From Atopococcus tabaci (lineage in GTDB: Bacteria; Bacillota; Bacilli; Lactobacillales; Carnobacteriaceae_A), in assembly GCA_030535975.1 (NCBI GenBank), contig JAUNQW010000007.1:1-64000 (forward strand): DNA of 64,000 nt, in the 5' to 3' direction. The notes under the pieces are model-generated. The model made no database searches. It was not told the origin of the DNA and was given only the letters and a program-made list of their open reading frames with translations. Both the position numbers and the translations under genes were made by a program. This document shows positions 9,945 to 20,546 of the stretch, in pieces (the first letter of the stretch is position 1; each line of letters starts with the position of its first letter).

Positions 9945-10904
9945 TTATGGCTTTTGACGAGGGTGATTGGGCTTATAAAAACTTCTGTTATCCATCCCAA
10001 ACAACCTTTCACTGAATTCTCCTGCTTGTGTACGGCTTAAAGCGTCTGATACTTGAGTGATTGAAGCGTCTAGATGGTCAAGCTGATGCAGAATCTCAGC
10101 TTCTAAAATACGGGGTCTTACTGGGGATCCATACTCCAGCAATCCGTGATGAGATAGTATCATATGTTTTAGCAGGAGTATATCTTCTTTGTTCTCATCA
10201 ATTTTCAAAGCCTGACAAGCTTTAGATATCTCTTCATCAGCTATAACAATGTGACCCACTAAGTTTCCTTCTAAAGTATATTCAGTATTAATGGGTCCAG
10301 TCAACTCACGGACTTTACCCAAATCATGAATAATAGCTCCTGAATAAAGCAAAGATACATCCACATCTTGATATTGATTAACAACCACTTGAGCTAAACG
10401 GAGAATAGACACGGTATGATAGGCCAGCCCTCCCCTGTAAGCATGATGAAGTTTTTTAGCTGCCGGTCCGATAAAAAACTCTTCTTGATATTTATTCAGT
10501 AAATATCGAACCACACGGTTCATAGTTGGATTAGTGATTTGAAAAATAATCTGATTGAATTCTTCTTTTAAATCTTCGATATTTTCAGGTGCTGTTTCTA
10601 CAAATTTATCCAGATTCTGGTGGGCGGGGTCATTACTGGGGTGCATATTAAAGATTTTAAGTTGTGGATTCCCTTGATAGAGTTCCCGCTTACCTTTGAC
10701 TGCCACAACAATGCCCGGTCGGAACATCTCTATATCTTTTTCGCCTGCATCCCAAAACTTTCCATCCATCTTTCCGCTTTTATCTTGAAAAGTAAGTGCC
10801 AAAAATTTTTTTCCATTTTTAGCAATTCTCACATCACAGGACTCAATCATTACATATATTTCTAAATTATCATCAAGTTCATAATCATATAGACGTTTTT
10901 CCAT
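9945..10904 (-). CDS. yhaM: 3'-5' exoribonuclease YhaM
   Basis: 319-residue exoribonuclease of the YhaM/Cbf1 family. It has an N-terminal OB-fold (residues about 12-95, with GKKFLALTFQDKSGKMDGKF) and a C-terminal HD phosphohydrolase domain (about 155-285) with the metal-binding HDLGK and the H of LSHHG. The family trims RNA 3' ends in Firmicutes. GGAGG lies just upstream. A good extended -10 promoter lies about 95 bases upstream, so it probably has its own transcript. Confidence 0.93.
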   Translation of the reverse strand: MEKRLYDYELDDNLEIYVMIESCDVRIAKNGKKFLALTFQDKSGKMDGKFWDAGEKDIEMFRPGIVVAVKGKRELYQGNPQLKIFNMHPSNDPAHQNLDKFVETAPENIEDLKEEFNQIIFQITNPTMNRVVRYLLNKYQEEFFIGPAAKKLHHAYRGGLAYHTVSILRLAQVVVNQYQDVDVSLLYSGAIIHDLGKVRELTGPINTEYTLEGNLVGHIVIADEEISKACQALKIDENKEDILLLKHMILSHHGLLEYGSPVRPRILEAEILHQLDHLDASITQVSDALSRTQAGEFSERLFGMDNRSFYKPNHPRQKP

Positions 10905-10998
10905 TTTTCCTCCTGGACGTGTATTCTGTCAGTTTACCGGCAAAGATGATTTCTTTAAATTGATATTACTTAAAAAATCATTTCCGGCTATTTCTACT

Positions 10999-11027
10999 AG
11001 TATACCATTTTTTTATTCTTTTTTAAA
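10999..11027 (-). promoter_or_regulatory. predicted promoter of yhaM
   Basis: On the minus strand TTTAAA (-35), a 17-base spacer and TATACT (-10) with an extended TGG just before the -10. It lies about 95 bases upstream of the yhaM ATG and downstream of the terminator of the preceding gene. Predicted from consensus only. Confidence 0.55.
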
Positions 11028-11102
11028 TTGAGTATAACTTTCTGACTCTTTCTAGTGGCTTTCAATAAAAAAAGAGCTGTTTATTTATGAAGTATAATTG
11101 GA

Positions 11103-11138
11103 AATAAAAAAGAAAGCCTGCACTATACAAGCTCTCTT
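11103..11138 (-). terminator. intrinsic terminator after the YheA/YlbF-family gene
   Basis: On the minus strand AAGAGAGCTTG, a loop, then CAGGCTTTCTT followed by a T tract. The 11-base stem contains two G-U pairs. It follows the stop codon of the small gene at 11146 by a few bases. Confidence 0.75.
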
Positions 11139-11145
11139 GGATTCT

Positions 11146-11493
11146 TTATAAATAAAGCTTGGTGAGAGGCGACACTACCACTCGGTTAACATCATTTAAG
11201 AGCATATTCATTTCCTGCTCATTTTTTAATACTTCCTTTAATAAGTCATCATCCTGCATTTCTTCACTTAATTCCTGTAGACGTTTAATTTTTTCTTGCT
11301 CAACTTCCTGACCCGCAGCCTGCTGCTGCTGGATAGTCAGCTGTGTTTCTTGAAATTCAGTATAAATTTTATTTGATGCTTCATCGGCTTTAGCTTGATC
11401 TAAAGCTTCTTTTAAATCTTTAAATTCCTTTGTTTCAGTTACTTCTTTCGCTAATTGATTAGCTGTATCATAAATATTTACTTGTTCTGCCAT
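11146..11493 (-). CDS. YlbF/YmcA-family protein (UPF0342, YheA-like)
   Basis: 115-residue, helical, highly charged protein of the YlbF/YmcA/YheA family. The start MAEQVNIYDTANQLAKEV is chosen because AAAGAGGAGAAACA precedes it; an upstream in-frame extension runs back into the PBP gene and is not supported by a ribosome binding site. Relatives YlbF and YmcA form the RNase Y specificity complex in B. subtilis, but the role of YheA-like members is unknown and I do not assign one. It follows the PBP gene by about 20 bases and probably shares its transcript. Confidence 0.85.
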   Translation of the reverse strand: MAEQVNIYDTANQLAKEVTETKEFKDLKEALDQAKADEASNKIYTEFQETQLTIQQQQAAGQEVEQEKIKRLQELSEEMQDDDLLKEVLKNEQEMNMLLNDVNRVVVSPLTKLYL

Positions 11494-11512
11494 TGTTTCT
11501 CCTCTTTCTTTT

Positions 11513-13621
11513 TTATAGTCTAGAAAATAAATTGTAGAAGAATTCATAAGTCTTTTCAACTGCTATTTTAGTTGCTTCTACAGTAGATTGCCATGCTTTT
11601 ACAATGATTGGCCGGGCCTGCTCAAAAAGATTTGAAAAATAGGATTCTGTTTGTTCCGAATCAACCGCTACTATACTACCTTCTGTATCAAAAGTCGAAC
11701 CTTCAGTATAAGGAAGTATCCCTTCTAATTGCAACTGAACAATCTCACCTATATTATGATTCGATGCTAATGATCGTTCAGCTGTAGGCTCATCAAAGCC
11801 CACCCATCCTGCTACGACGATATCAGGCGTATAGCCGACCAGCCATTTGTCAGTTACACCAGATTCGAAACGAGCATCTGTGGTTCCCGTTTTTCCAGCA
11901 ACATTATACCCGGCTGGCTGGAAGCTGGCTGCGGTCCCATTAGGTCCGAAAACTTCAAGTAACATAGCGTTCATATCTTTACTTACTGACTTCGGAGTCG
12001 CCCGATTACTAGATGCACGTGTATTATCTACTACCGTTTTTCCTGTCGAATCAACTATTTTTGTAATAAAATGAGGCTTAGTCCTTACACCCTGATTAGC
12101 TAAAGCACCATAAGCACCTGCCAACTCCAGGGGAGTGACTCCTTTACTCATTCCTCCTAATCCCACTGCTGCTAAATTTTCATCTTCACTCGATACTTTA
12201 AGACCAAAATCTTTAGCTGTAGAAACTCCTCGGCTTAAACCAATTTCATTCAAGAGCCAGACCGCAGGCGCGTTTTTACTTTCAGCTACTGCCTGGTACA
12301 TAGGTACTTCACCTGTTGGGGAAAACTGACGATCGACATTAAATGGTGTATATTCTTCCTCCCCATAGGATAATTCTTGATCTATCAACATATCATCCGT
12401 GTCATAACCTCTTTCTAAAGCAGGAACATAGACCCCGAAAGGCTTCATGGTTGATCCCGGCTGACGTCTCATTTGAGTTGCACGATTATACCCTCTGAAA
12501 GAATGCTCTCCTCTGCCTCCTATTACTCCCGTTACTCCTCCCGTTTGAGGGTCTAGAGCAACAGAGGCACTTTCTACTGATGTTCCATCGAGAGCAGATG
12601 GGAAGTAACCTTCATAAGTATAGGCACTATTCATAGCTTGCTGGTGACTTTGGTTTAAAGAAGTATAAACATGGTATCCATTGTTCAGTAAATCTTCCTC
12701 TTTAATCCCATGGTCATTAATAGCTTCTTCAATCACCGCATCAAAATAATAAGGATAACGATAATCATCCGTATCTTGATAAAGATCCATTAATTCAAGA
12801 CCAGCCGCTTGGGAAGACGCCATAACTTCTTGATTAATGTAGCCTTCTTCAGCCATAAGCATTAAGACAGTGTTTTTTCTCTTCATCGAGTTATCATAAT
12901 TATCAATGGGATTATTAACAGAAGGCGCAGTCAGCATACCCGCAATAGCAGCAGATTCTGATACACCAACATCGCTTGAGGTCTTACCGAAATACTTCAT
13001 TGAAGCATCTTCAACACCCCATACCCCATTACCAAAATAAACATTATTTAAATACATTTCTAAGATTTCATCTTTAGAATAATTTTTTTCTATTTCGATA
13101 GATAGAAAAAGCTCTTTTAATTTACGCAGTAAGGTCTGATCTGCAGACAAATAAGCATTTTTAGCCAACTGCTGAGTAAGAGTCGACCCGCCTCCAACAA
13201 TATTTCCCCGATTCAACACATAGCCTAGAGCTGCTCGGCCAATCCCTTTAATAGAGAAGCCCGGATGCTGATAAAAATTTTGATCTTCTGTAGATACAAC
13301 TGCTAACTCTATATTGTCAGAGATATGGTCTAAAGAGACTGCAGTCCCCTTTTGAGAGTATAGGCTCCCCGCTGTTTCCTCATTTATGTCATAAACAATC
13401 GTTTTTTGCTCTAAGTTAGATTTTAAGTTGGACACATTCGTCATTTTTGCATTGACATATAAAGATACAGTCATAATTAAAGCGATAGACATGACTGACA
13501 GTAAAATTATTTTGTTTATATGATATTTTTGAAAAACAACTTTTCTTTTACGATTCCATTCTAAAAATTGCTTTTTAAAATTTTCTTTAAACTTTTGTAG
13601 TTTATCTTCATTTTTTTTCAA
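11513..13621 (-). CDS. class A penicillin-binding protein (PBP1A/2A type)
   Basis: 702-residue bifunctional cell-wall synthase. It has a short basic cytoplasmic tail and one membrane helix (about residues 38-57), then a GT51 glycosyltransferase domain with the catalytic Glu in EDQNFYQHPG (E112). The transpeptidase domain carries STMK at 390-393, SKN at 448-450 and KTGT at 577-580. The last 50 residues are an unusual amphipathic, aromatic-rich tail (YEFFYNLFSRL) in place of a long Pro- or Gly-rich tail. It polymerises and crosslinks peptidoglycan outside the membrane. Confidence 0.95.
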   Translation of the reverse strand: MKKNEDKLQKFKENFKKQFLEWNRKRKVVFQKYHINKIILLSVMSIALIMTVSLYVNAKMTNVSNLKSNLEQKTIVYDINEETAGSLYSQKGTAVSLDHISDNIELAVVSTEDQNFYQHPGFSIKGIGRAALGYVLNRGNIVGGGSTLTQQLAKNAYLSADQTLLRKLKELFLSIEIEKNYSKDEILEMYLNNVYFGNGVWGVEDASMKYFGKTSSDVGVSESAAIAGMLTAPSVNNPIDNYDNSMKRKNTVLMLMAEEGYINQEVMASSQAAGLELMDLYQDTDDYRYPYYFDAVIEEAINDHGIKEEDLLNNGYHVYTSLNQSHQQAMNSAYTYEGYFPSALDGTSVESASVALDPQTGGVTGVIGGRGEHSFRGYNRATQMRRQPGSTMKPFGVYVPALERGYDTDDMLIDQELSYGEEEYTPFNVDRQFSPTGEVPMYQAVAESKNAPAVWLLNEIGLSRGVSTAKDFGLKVSSEDENLAAVGLGGMSKGVTPLELAGAYGALANQGVRTKPHFITKIVDSTGKTVVDNTRASSNRATPKSVSKDMNAMLLEVFGPNGTAASFQPAGYNVAGKTGTTDARFESGVTDKWLVGYTPDIVVAGWVGFDEPTAERSLASNHNIGEIVQLQLEGILPYTEGSTFDTEGSIVAVDSEQTESYFSNLFEQARPIIVKAWQSTVEATKIAVEKTYEFFYNLFSRL

Positions 13622-13644
13622 TGTATCAGCCTTCTTTTTATTAA

Positions 13645-14616
13645 TTACTTGTAGACTTTGTTAAAAGATTCAGCTGCCTTGGACAGTTTATCAATCATAA
13701 TATCGATCTCATCTTGATCTTTTGCATTAGCTCCACTCGCCAAAGCGTGTCCTCCTCCATCATGTTCGGCAGCAATATGATTAATAACCGGGCCGTTGGA
13801 TCTTAAACGACAGCGATAGCTTCCATTGTCCTGCTGAACAAATATTGCCCAAGTCACTACTCCTTCAATTCGTCTCGGAAGTGAGACAATGGACTGAGTA
13901 TGCTCATCTTGAATACCCAGCTCTTGGAGAAGCTCTTGATTGATAATGATATAAGCCATCCCTGACTCTAAAATCTTAAGATTATTTAAGACATAACCCA
14001 TAAGGAGTGCTTCTTTTTCACCTATTCGATTCATAAGGTCATTAATTTCTGTGTGGTCAAATTCATAGGTCATGAGATCGGCAGCGATACGCATTGTTTG
14101 AGGGGAGGTAGCGTTATATAAAAATCGATTCGTATCCCCCACTATACCTGCGTATAAGAGGCGGGCAGCTGCATCATTCATCTTCAACTCATCTTGGTGA
14201 TTGAGCCATAATTCTCCAATCATCTCACTACACGAACTATAACTGGACTCTTCCCATGTCAAATGGGCATAATCTCCATCAGGATTACTTGGATGATGGT
14301 CAATCTTAATCACATGATCCGCTTGATTATAACGATCATCGTCGATTCTACTGGCATTAGCAGTGTCAGTGACGATGACTAAGGAATCAGCATAATCTTC
14401 ATCTTGGACCTGATCCATCTCAGCCAAAAACTTTAAGCTGCCGGGTGATGATCCTGCAGCCAGCACTGTTTTTTGGGGAAAAGTATTTTTAATCAGGTCA
14501 CGCAGGCCGCACTGGGATCCGACCGCATCTGGATCCGGACGCTGGTGACGGTGGATGATAATTGTTTGATATCGCTTAATAGCTTCAACAATTTTATTTT
14601 GTATTAATTTTGTCAT
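13645..14616 (-). CDS. nrnA: DHH/DHHA1 phosphoesterase (NrnA-like)
   Basis: About 323-residue DHH-family phosphoesterase. The motifs RHQRPDPDAVGSQ (first), DTANASR (second), DHHPSNPDG (third) and the C-terminal GGGHALASGA are all present. Family members in Bacillus degrade nano-RNA and dephosphorylate pAp; others cleave cyclic dinucleotides, so the exact substrate is inferred. ATG at 14616 is chosen over an upstream one because AAAGGAG lies before it. The spacing of 10 bases to ytkL repeats the B. subtilis arrangement. Confidence 0.88.
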   Translation of the reverse strand: MTKLIQNKIVEAIKRYQTIIIHRHQRPDPDAVGSQCGLRDLIKNTFPQKTVLAAGSSPGSLKFLAEMDQVQDEDYADSLVIVTDTANASRIDDDRYNQADHVIKIDHHPSNPDGDYAHLTWEESSYSSCSEMIGELWLNHQDELKMNDAAARLLYAGIVGDTNRFLYNATSPQTMRIAADLMTYEFDHTEINDLMNRIGEKEALLMGYVLNNLKILESGMAYIIINQELLQELGIQDEHTQSIVSLPRRIEGVVTWAIFVQQDNGSYRCRLRSNGPVINHIAAEHDGGGHALASGANAKDQDEIDIMIDKLSKAAESFNKVYK

Positions 14617-14626
14617 GGTTTCTCCT

Positions 14627-15307
14627 TTAGAAATCGATAGATTCGCCAATATTCGGGATAATACCGACAGCTTCTTCCAGGTGGTCCGTAAATTCTTGTG
14701 GATTCTGTTCGATAGCCGGGAAAGTATTATAATGAATAGGCACTATTTTTTTTGCTTTAATCCACTTACTCGCTTGGAGGGCATCTCTAATACCCATCGT
14801 ATAAGTATCTCCAATAGGTATGAAGGCTAAATCAATATCAAAACGACTTCCAATTAATTTCATATCTGAGTATAAAGCAGTATCTCCCATATGATAAATA
14901 GTCTTTCCATCAGCCTCTAAGATAATACCACAAGCCAAGCCGAGTGTATGCGGCCTGCCGTCTATTTCTAGACTTGAGCCATGGATTGCCGGAGTAAAAG
15001 ATATCTTACCGAAGTCTAAAGTAGAAGAACCTCCAGGCTGCATTCCATATGTTTCAATATTAAATTGACTCAAGTAAGCAGATATTTCCACATTAGCAAT
15101 AACAAGTGCTTCGTTTCTTTGTGCAAGCTCAATCGTATCGCCAAAATGATCATCGTGGGCATGTGTCAAGAGAATCACATCAATCTCCAGCTGGTCCACA
15201 TCTAAATCACATTTTTCATTTCCCTTTATAAACGGATCGACAATTATTTTAGTCCCGTCATTTGTTTCAATAGTGACAACAGCATGATTATGGAAAGCCA
15301 CTTTCAT
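14627..15307 (-). CDS. ytkL: UPF0173 metallo-beta-lactamase-fold hydrolase YtkL
   Basis: 226-residue member of the metallo-beta-lactamase superfamily with the signature THAHDDHFGD (about residue 50) and additional metal His and Asp in ATPAIHGS and MGDTALYSD. The substrate of the UPF0173 group is unknown. The start at 15307 (MKVAFHNHAVV) is supported by AAGAGGG upstream and by the conserved N-terminus. Cotranscribed with the nrnA-like gene. Confidence 0.88.
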   Translation of the reverse strand: MKVAFHNHAVVTIETNDGTKIIVDPFIKGNEKCDLDVDQLEIDVILLTHAHDDHFGDTIELAQRNEALVIANVEISAYLSQFNIETYGMQPGGSSTLDFGKISFTPAIHGSSLEIDGRPHTLGLACGIILEADGKTIYHMGDTALYSDMKLIGSRFDIDLAFIPIGDTYTMGIRDALQASKWIKAKKIVPIHYNTFPAIEQNPQEFTDHLEEAVGIIPNIGESIDF

Positions 15308-15368
15308 ATCTATCCCTCTTTCTTTTCCGGTAATTATAACAAATTTAAAAGACACACAGCTGAGTCCC

Positions 15369-15404
15369 TATTCCAATGTATAGACATACTATGATACTGG
15401 AATA
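15369..15404. repeat. imperfect inverted repeat between dinB and ytkL
   Basis: TATTCCA at 15369-15375 and TGGAATA at 15398-15404, with a further internal GTAT/ATAC pairing, form an interrupted hairpin. No T tract follows on the minus strand, so it does not look like a terminator. It could be an operator or an mRNA hairpin upstream of ytkL. Confidence 0.35.
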
Positions 15405-15435
15405 TCCATTATATAGGATAATTTTTTATTTTTAC

Positions 15436-16557
15436 TTAAGTCTCCCATAGAGGCAACTTTAAATTTTCATAAAGAATCGGATCTAATCCTGTCAAAGTAA
15501 CACCTAAAAGTCTAATGCCTCTTTCCATATTTCCAACATCTTCCCATATATCTTGAGCCACTCGAAAGAGCTCTTCTTCTTCTTTTATATAATTAGGAAA
15601 CGTTTTTCTTTTAGTAATCGTTTCAAAATCATTATAACGAATTTTAAGTACTACCGTTTTTCCGTGGCTCTGGTGCTTTTTCAAGGCTTGAATAACACTC
15701 TTCGATAACTGTCTCAGCTCTTGGATCACTTGTTCTTCCCGGGTTAAACTTCGACCAAAAGTATGCTCCTTTCCACAAGATTTCCTATCTCTTTCATTGA
15801 TAACCGGCGAATCATCTATTCCCCGGACCTTACGATATAAAGAACGACCCATCTTACCAAATAATTGGACCAGGTCATATTCAGACCTTTGATATAAGTC
15901 CTTACCATCATAAATATCTAATTCATGCATTCGCTCTACTGTTTTTTTACCCACACCATAAAAATCCTTAATAGGTAACTGCCATAAAAAGTCTTGAGCC
16001 ATAGAAGGTTCGATAGTTGTTAATCCCTTAGGTTTTTGATAATCAGAAGCTAATTTAGCGATAAATTTATTATAAGAGACACCCGCAGAACAAGTTAATT
16101 CTAACTTTTCATAGATATGGTGCTGGATCTTCTGAGCTAGTAAAGTAGCACTCCTTAAACCTAGATGATTTTCAGTCACATCGAGGAAGGCTTCATCTAC
16201 TGATACTTTTTGAATCAAGTTCGTATAATGCTTAAAAATCGCATATATTTCTTCTGAAACTTGCCGGTAAAGTTCATGGCGGCCGGGAACAAAAATTCCT
16301 TGTGGACAAAGTTCATAGGCCTTTTGAGCAGGCATAGCAGAATGTACCCCATATTTACGAGCTTCATAACTTGCTGTTGTAACTACTCCCCGTCCGTAAG
16401 TATCTTTCGGGTGCCGGGCAATAATCACTGGCTTTCCTTGCAGGGAAGGATTTTCTCTAATCTCTACAGAGGCATAAAATGCGTCCATATCGATATGAAT
16501 GATTTTTCTTGACACATCTCTCTTAGGTTCATTAAATGTTAAAAGACCATATTGCAA
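15436..16557 (-). CDS. dinB: DNA polymerase IV
   Basis: 373-residue Y-family translesion polymerase. The catalytic carboxylates lie in IIHIDMDAFYASVE (about residues 20-33) and SVDEAFLDVT; the little-finger domain occupies the C-terminal 130 residues. No beta-clamp motif as clear as in E. coli was noticed at the very C-terminus. GGAGGGAG lies upstream of the start. It has a terminator upstream (comN-like gene), so it is probably a separate transcript. Confidence 0.95.
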   Translation of the reverse strand: MQYGLLTFNEPKRDVSRKIIHIDMDAFYASVEIRENPSLQGKPVIIARHPKDTYGRGVVTTASYEARKYGVHSAMPAQKAYELCPQGIFVPGRHELYRQVSEEIYAIFKHYTNLIQKVSVDEAFLDVTENHLGLRSATLLAQKIQHHIYEKLELTCSAGVSYNKFIAKLASDYQKPKGLTTIEPSMAQDFLWQLPIKDFYGVGKKTVERMHELDIYDGKDLYQRSEYDLVQLFGKMGRSLYRKVRGIDDSPVINERDRKSCGKEHTFGRSLTREEQVIQELRQLSKSVIQALKKHQSHGKTVVLKIRYNDFETITKRKTFPNYIKEEEELFRVAQDIWEDVGNMERGIRLLGVTLTGLDPILYENLKLPLWET

Positions 16558-16653
16558 GATTCTCCCTCCTTTTCTTTATTAAATTATAAAACAAAGTCTG
16601 CCGAACGTCCATTCGTACTTTTCTTTTAATTCTTCTGCCGATGCACTAAACAA

Positions 16654-16690
16654 AAGAAAAACTGAAACATATTATAGTTTCAGTTTTTTG
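16654..16690. terminator. intrinsic terminator after the comN-like gene
   Basis: ACTGAAAC and GTTTCAGT flank an 8-base loop, with A and T tracts on the two sides. It lies 12 bases after the stop of the small minus-strand gene at 16702. Confidence 0.85.
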
Positions 16691-16701
16691 TTAAGCAGTT
16701 A

Positions 16702-16983
16702 TTAAAATAATTTAGAGAGATCATAATCATTCATATCTTTAACATCATGGATTTGGGCTTTTAATGTCGCATAATTAAAGTATTCATTGGGTGTTAAAGA
16801 TAATATATCACTGATAGCTGCAAAATAATGATCAGGCCGATCATTTTTCCAGGAATAATACTCAAAATAATTCCAAATATCTTCTTGGCTGACGTTATAA
16901 TAACCTTGGGCCGTAAAATCTCTCTTCTTTTTTGTTAACCAAAAAGCGTATTGGCCATCATACTGTCTTTTTTCCCTCGACAT
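16702..16983 (-). CDS. comN: ComN/YrzD-like post-transcriptional regulator
   Basis: 93-residue acidic and aromatic protein resembling the Com_YrzD family, whose B. subtilis member ComN controls comE mRNA localisation or expression. The support is size, the pattern KRDFTAQGYYNVSQEDIWNYF, and the position next to yajC and tgt, where the Bacillus gene also lies. The homology call rests on memory of the family, so moderate confidence. GGAGGGAAG precedes the ATG. Confidence 0.65.
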   Translation of the reverse strand: MSREKRQYDGQYAFWLTKKKRDFTAQGYYNVSQEDIWNYFEYYSWKNDRPDHYFAAISDILSLTPNEYFNYATLKAQIHDVKDMNDYDLSKLF

Positions 16984-17009
16984 TAACTTCCCTCCTTAAG
17001 GTTCAATAT

Positions 17010-17043
17010 GAAAGAAAAAAAGCGCCTCAGTATAAGCGCTTCT
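17010..17043 (-). terminator. intrinsic terminator after yajC
   Basis: On the minus strand AAGCGC, a 10-base loop and GCGCTT followed by seven T. It lies between the yajC stop and the comN-like start. Confidence 0.85.
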
Positions 17044-17069
17044 TAATCATTTTCTACTAAAGCGGGTTA

Positions 17070-17393
17070 TTATTCTTCTTCAGCAGCATCAGAAGAAGGT
17101 TGATAAGATTCGGCTGCTATCTGGCTGCTTTCCTCAACAACACGAGAAACGGAGCGTAATTCAAAAGTTAAATAAACGCCTTCGCAATCTAATACAATAG
17201 TATTAGCGGTGCGGTCAACTTCGTCAATAATACCATGCAAACCACCAACAGTAACAACATGGTCACCTGGGGATAATTGATCATACATATTTTGTGCTTT
17301 TTTCATTTGTTTTTGTTGTGGTCTGATAATCATGAAGTACATCAAAGCAAACATGATGATTAATGGAATAATAAATCCAACAATTTGATTCAT
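17070..17393 (-). CDS. yajC: preprotein translocase subunit YajC
   Basis: 107-residue membrane protein with one N-terminal helix (FIIPLIIMFALMYFMIIRPQ), the conserved RPQQKQMKK just after it, and a beta-rich cytoplasmic domain (GDHVVTVGGLHGII). YajC associates with SecDF at the Sec translocon. secDF is not in this window. It lies downstream of tgt, as in Bacillus, and ends in its own terminator. Confidence 0.93.
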   Translation of the reverse strand: MNQIVGFIIPLIIMFALMYFMIIRPQQKQMKKAQNMYDQLSPGDHVVTVGGLHGIIDEVDRTANTIVLDCEGVYLTFELRSVSRVVEESSQIAAESYQPSSDAAEEE

Positions 17394-17476
17394 ATTTTAT
17401 ATCTTCCTTTCACTAATAAGCTCAGATTCTACTTTATCAAAAATAAGATCTAATTACTATTATAATTTCATAAAGT

Positions 17477-18676
<1,200 letters not shown>

Positions 18677-18746
18677 TTATATAACAATCCTTAAATATAC
18701 TGACCTATTTTTACAAATAACTTGGTGGCTGTCAAGTCCACAAGGT

Positions 18747-19763
18747 CTAAGTCTTCTCTTTATCAATATAAGGATATCCTAAGTAATTATACCCTGTTTC
18801 AGTCACGATTCGACCACGGGGAGTTCTTTGCAATACTCCAATTTGTAAGAGATAAGGCTCAATCATATCTTCAATAGTATCGATCTCTTCACCGATATTT
18901 GCTGCTATAGTAGTCAATCCGACCGGTCCCCCGCGATATGTCTCAATCATAGTCTGGAGCATCTGTTTATCTGTGGCATCCAGACCATTTTCATCGACAT
19001 CGAGTAAAGCTAAGGCCTGCTTCGCAAGAAGTTCATCTATAATACCATCCGCCTTGACCTCTGCTATATCTCGGACTCGTTTGAGCAGTCGGTTGGCCAC
19101 ACGCGGAGTTCCTCGACTTCTGCGAGCAATCTCATAAGCACCTGCTTCTTCAATCTGAGCATTTAAGATATTTCCTGTCCGTAAAGCGACCTGGCTTAAT
19201 TCATCCACATTATAATATTGCATATGAACAACAATACCAAAACGATCCCGTAAAGGCGCGGACAAAGCTCCCGCCCGTGTTGTCGCACCTATCAAAGTAA
19301 AAGGAGGCAGCGGAAAGTGGACAGGTCGAGCTTCGGGGCCCTCTCCGATAATAATATCCACATAAAAATCTTCCATCGCTGAATAGAGCATTTCTTCAAT
19401 GACACGCGGCAGCCGATGAATTTCATCAATAAATAAAACATCACCGGGCTCTAATTCATTCAGCATAGCTAATAAGTCGCCCATTTTTTCAATAGCGGGT
19501 CCACTCGTTGTTCTTATATTCACACCCAATTCATTCGCAATGACAAAAGCTAGGGTCGTCTTCCCTAAGCCCGGGGGACCATGCAATAATACATGGTCTA
19601 ACGCTTCTTGCCGCTGCTGAGCAGCTTCAATATATATTTCCAATTGGTGCTTAGCTTTTCCTTGCCCAATATACTCTTTGAGCCGTTGAGGTCTTAAAGA
19701 TTTCTCGATAATTTCTTCATTTTCATCCCTGTTTTCAGGAGAAATCATACGCTCTTCATCCAT
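18747..19763 (-). CDS. ruvB: Holliday junction branch-migration ATPase RuvB
   Basis: 338-residue AAA+ motor. Walker A GPPGLGKT at residues 62-69, Walker B DEIHRL, and the arginine-finger region [15 protein letters not shown] are present, followed by the C-terminal winged helix (GYNYLGYPY). It pumps DNA through the RuvA tetramer during recombination repair. It lies 28 bases downstream of ruvA. Confidence 0.97.
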   Translation of the reverse strand: MDEERMISPENRDENEEIIEKSLRPQRLKEYIGQGKAKHQLEIYIEAAQQRQEALDHVLLHGPPGLGKTTLAFVIANELGVNIRTTSGPAIEKMGDLLAMLNELEPGDVLFIDEIHRLPRVIEEMLYSAMEDFYVDIIIGEGPEARPVHFPLPPFTLIGATTRAGALSAPLRDRFGIVVHMQYYNVDELSQVALRTGNILNAQIEEAGAYEIARRSRGTPRVANRLLKRVRDIAEVKADGIIDELLAKQALALLDVDENGLDATDKQMLQTMIETYRGGPVGLTTIAANIGEEIDTIEDMIEPYLLQIGVLQRTPRGRIVTETGYNYLGYPYIDKEKT

Positions 19764-19791
19764 TATCCTTTTCTCCTTTCCAATTTTTTAG

Positions 19792-20394
19792 TTAAGACGA
19801 AGTTAATAAAGACAAAGCTTGTCTGAGGTATCCATCAGTGGCTTTTTCCTCTTCTTCTTCCAATATTTTCCGAATCTTTGTACATTCTCGTTTCGAATAA
19901 CCTAAAGCTTCTAACGCCTGCAATGCTTCATCTAAAGCAGGATTGTTCGAAGAAATAGGTAAGTCTGGTAAATCTTCCATCTCATCAGATACTAAGTCGC
20001 CCAGCTTACCTTTTAAATCGAGAATCAACTGGCCTGCTGTTTTTTTACCTACTCCTGGAAACTGCATGAGATATTTCTCATCCTTACCTTCTATCGCTCG
20101 AATTAAACCTGCATGATTTTCATTAGCTAAAATAGCTAATGCTGACTTAGGGCCTATACCTGATACTTTAATCAGGCGTAAGAAGAGATCTTTCTCCTTT
20201 TCATCCTTAAACCCATACAAGAGCTGGCTGTCTTGGCCGATGTGCTGGTAAATATATAATACAATCTCTTGGTGAATAACATCAGTAAAACGATAAGGGT
20301 TGGCCATATATAACAAATAACCTATCCCCCCTACTTCTATCACCAGATAAGCTGGCTCAATTTGAGTTATAATTCCTTTAATATATTGATACAT
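19792..20394 (-). CDS. ruvA: Holliday junction DNA helicase RuvA
   Basis: 200-residue junction-binding subunit: N-terminal OB-fold, two helix-hairpin-helix motifs (VSGIGPKSALAIL and FPGVGKKTAGQLILDL), and a C-terminal domain III that contacts RuvB. Full length for the family. First gene of a ruvA-ruvB pair with tgt following. Confidence 0.96.
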   Translation of the reverse strand: MYQYIKGIITQIEPAYLVIEVGGIGYLLYMANPYRFTDVIHQEIVLYIYQHIGQDSQLLYGFKDEKEKDLFLRLIKVSGIGPKSALAILANENHAGLIRAIEGKDEKYLMQFPGVGKKTAGQLILDLKGKLGDLVSDEMEDLPDLPISSNNPALDEALQALEALGYSKRECTKIRKILEEEEEKATDGYLRQALSLLTSS

Positions 20395-20476
20395 CTTATA
20401 ATCACTCCAATCAATCGAACTTATGTTCTCACATCATATAGTTTATCATAATCATCAGGTCTTTTCATCGAATCTA

Positions 20477-20519
20477 AAAAACATGATTACTTAAAAAATA
20501 TAAATAATCATGTCTTTTT
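20477..20519. terminator. intrinsic terminator after ilvA
   Basis: ACATGATTA and TAATCATGT flank an AT-rich loop with T tracts on both sides. It separates ilvA from ruvA. Confidence 0.8.
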
Positions 20520-20546
20520 AACTTTTACAGTCTGATTCATTCCAGC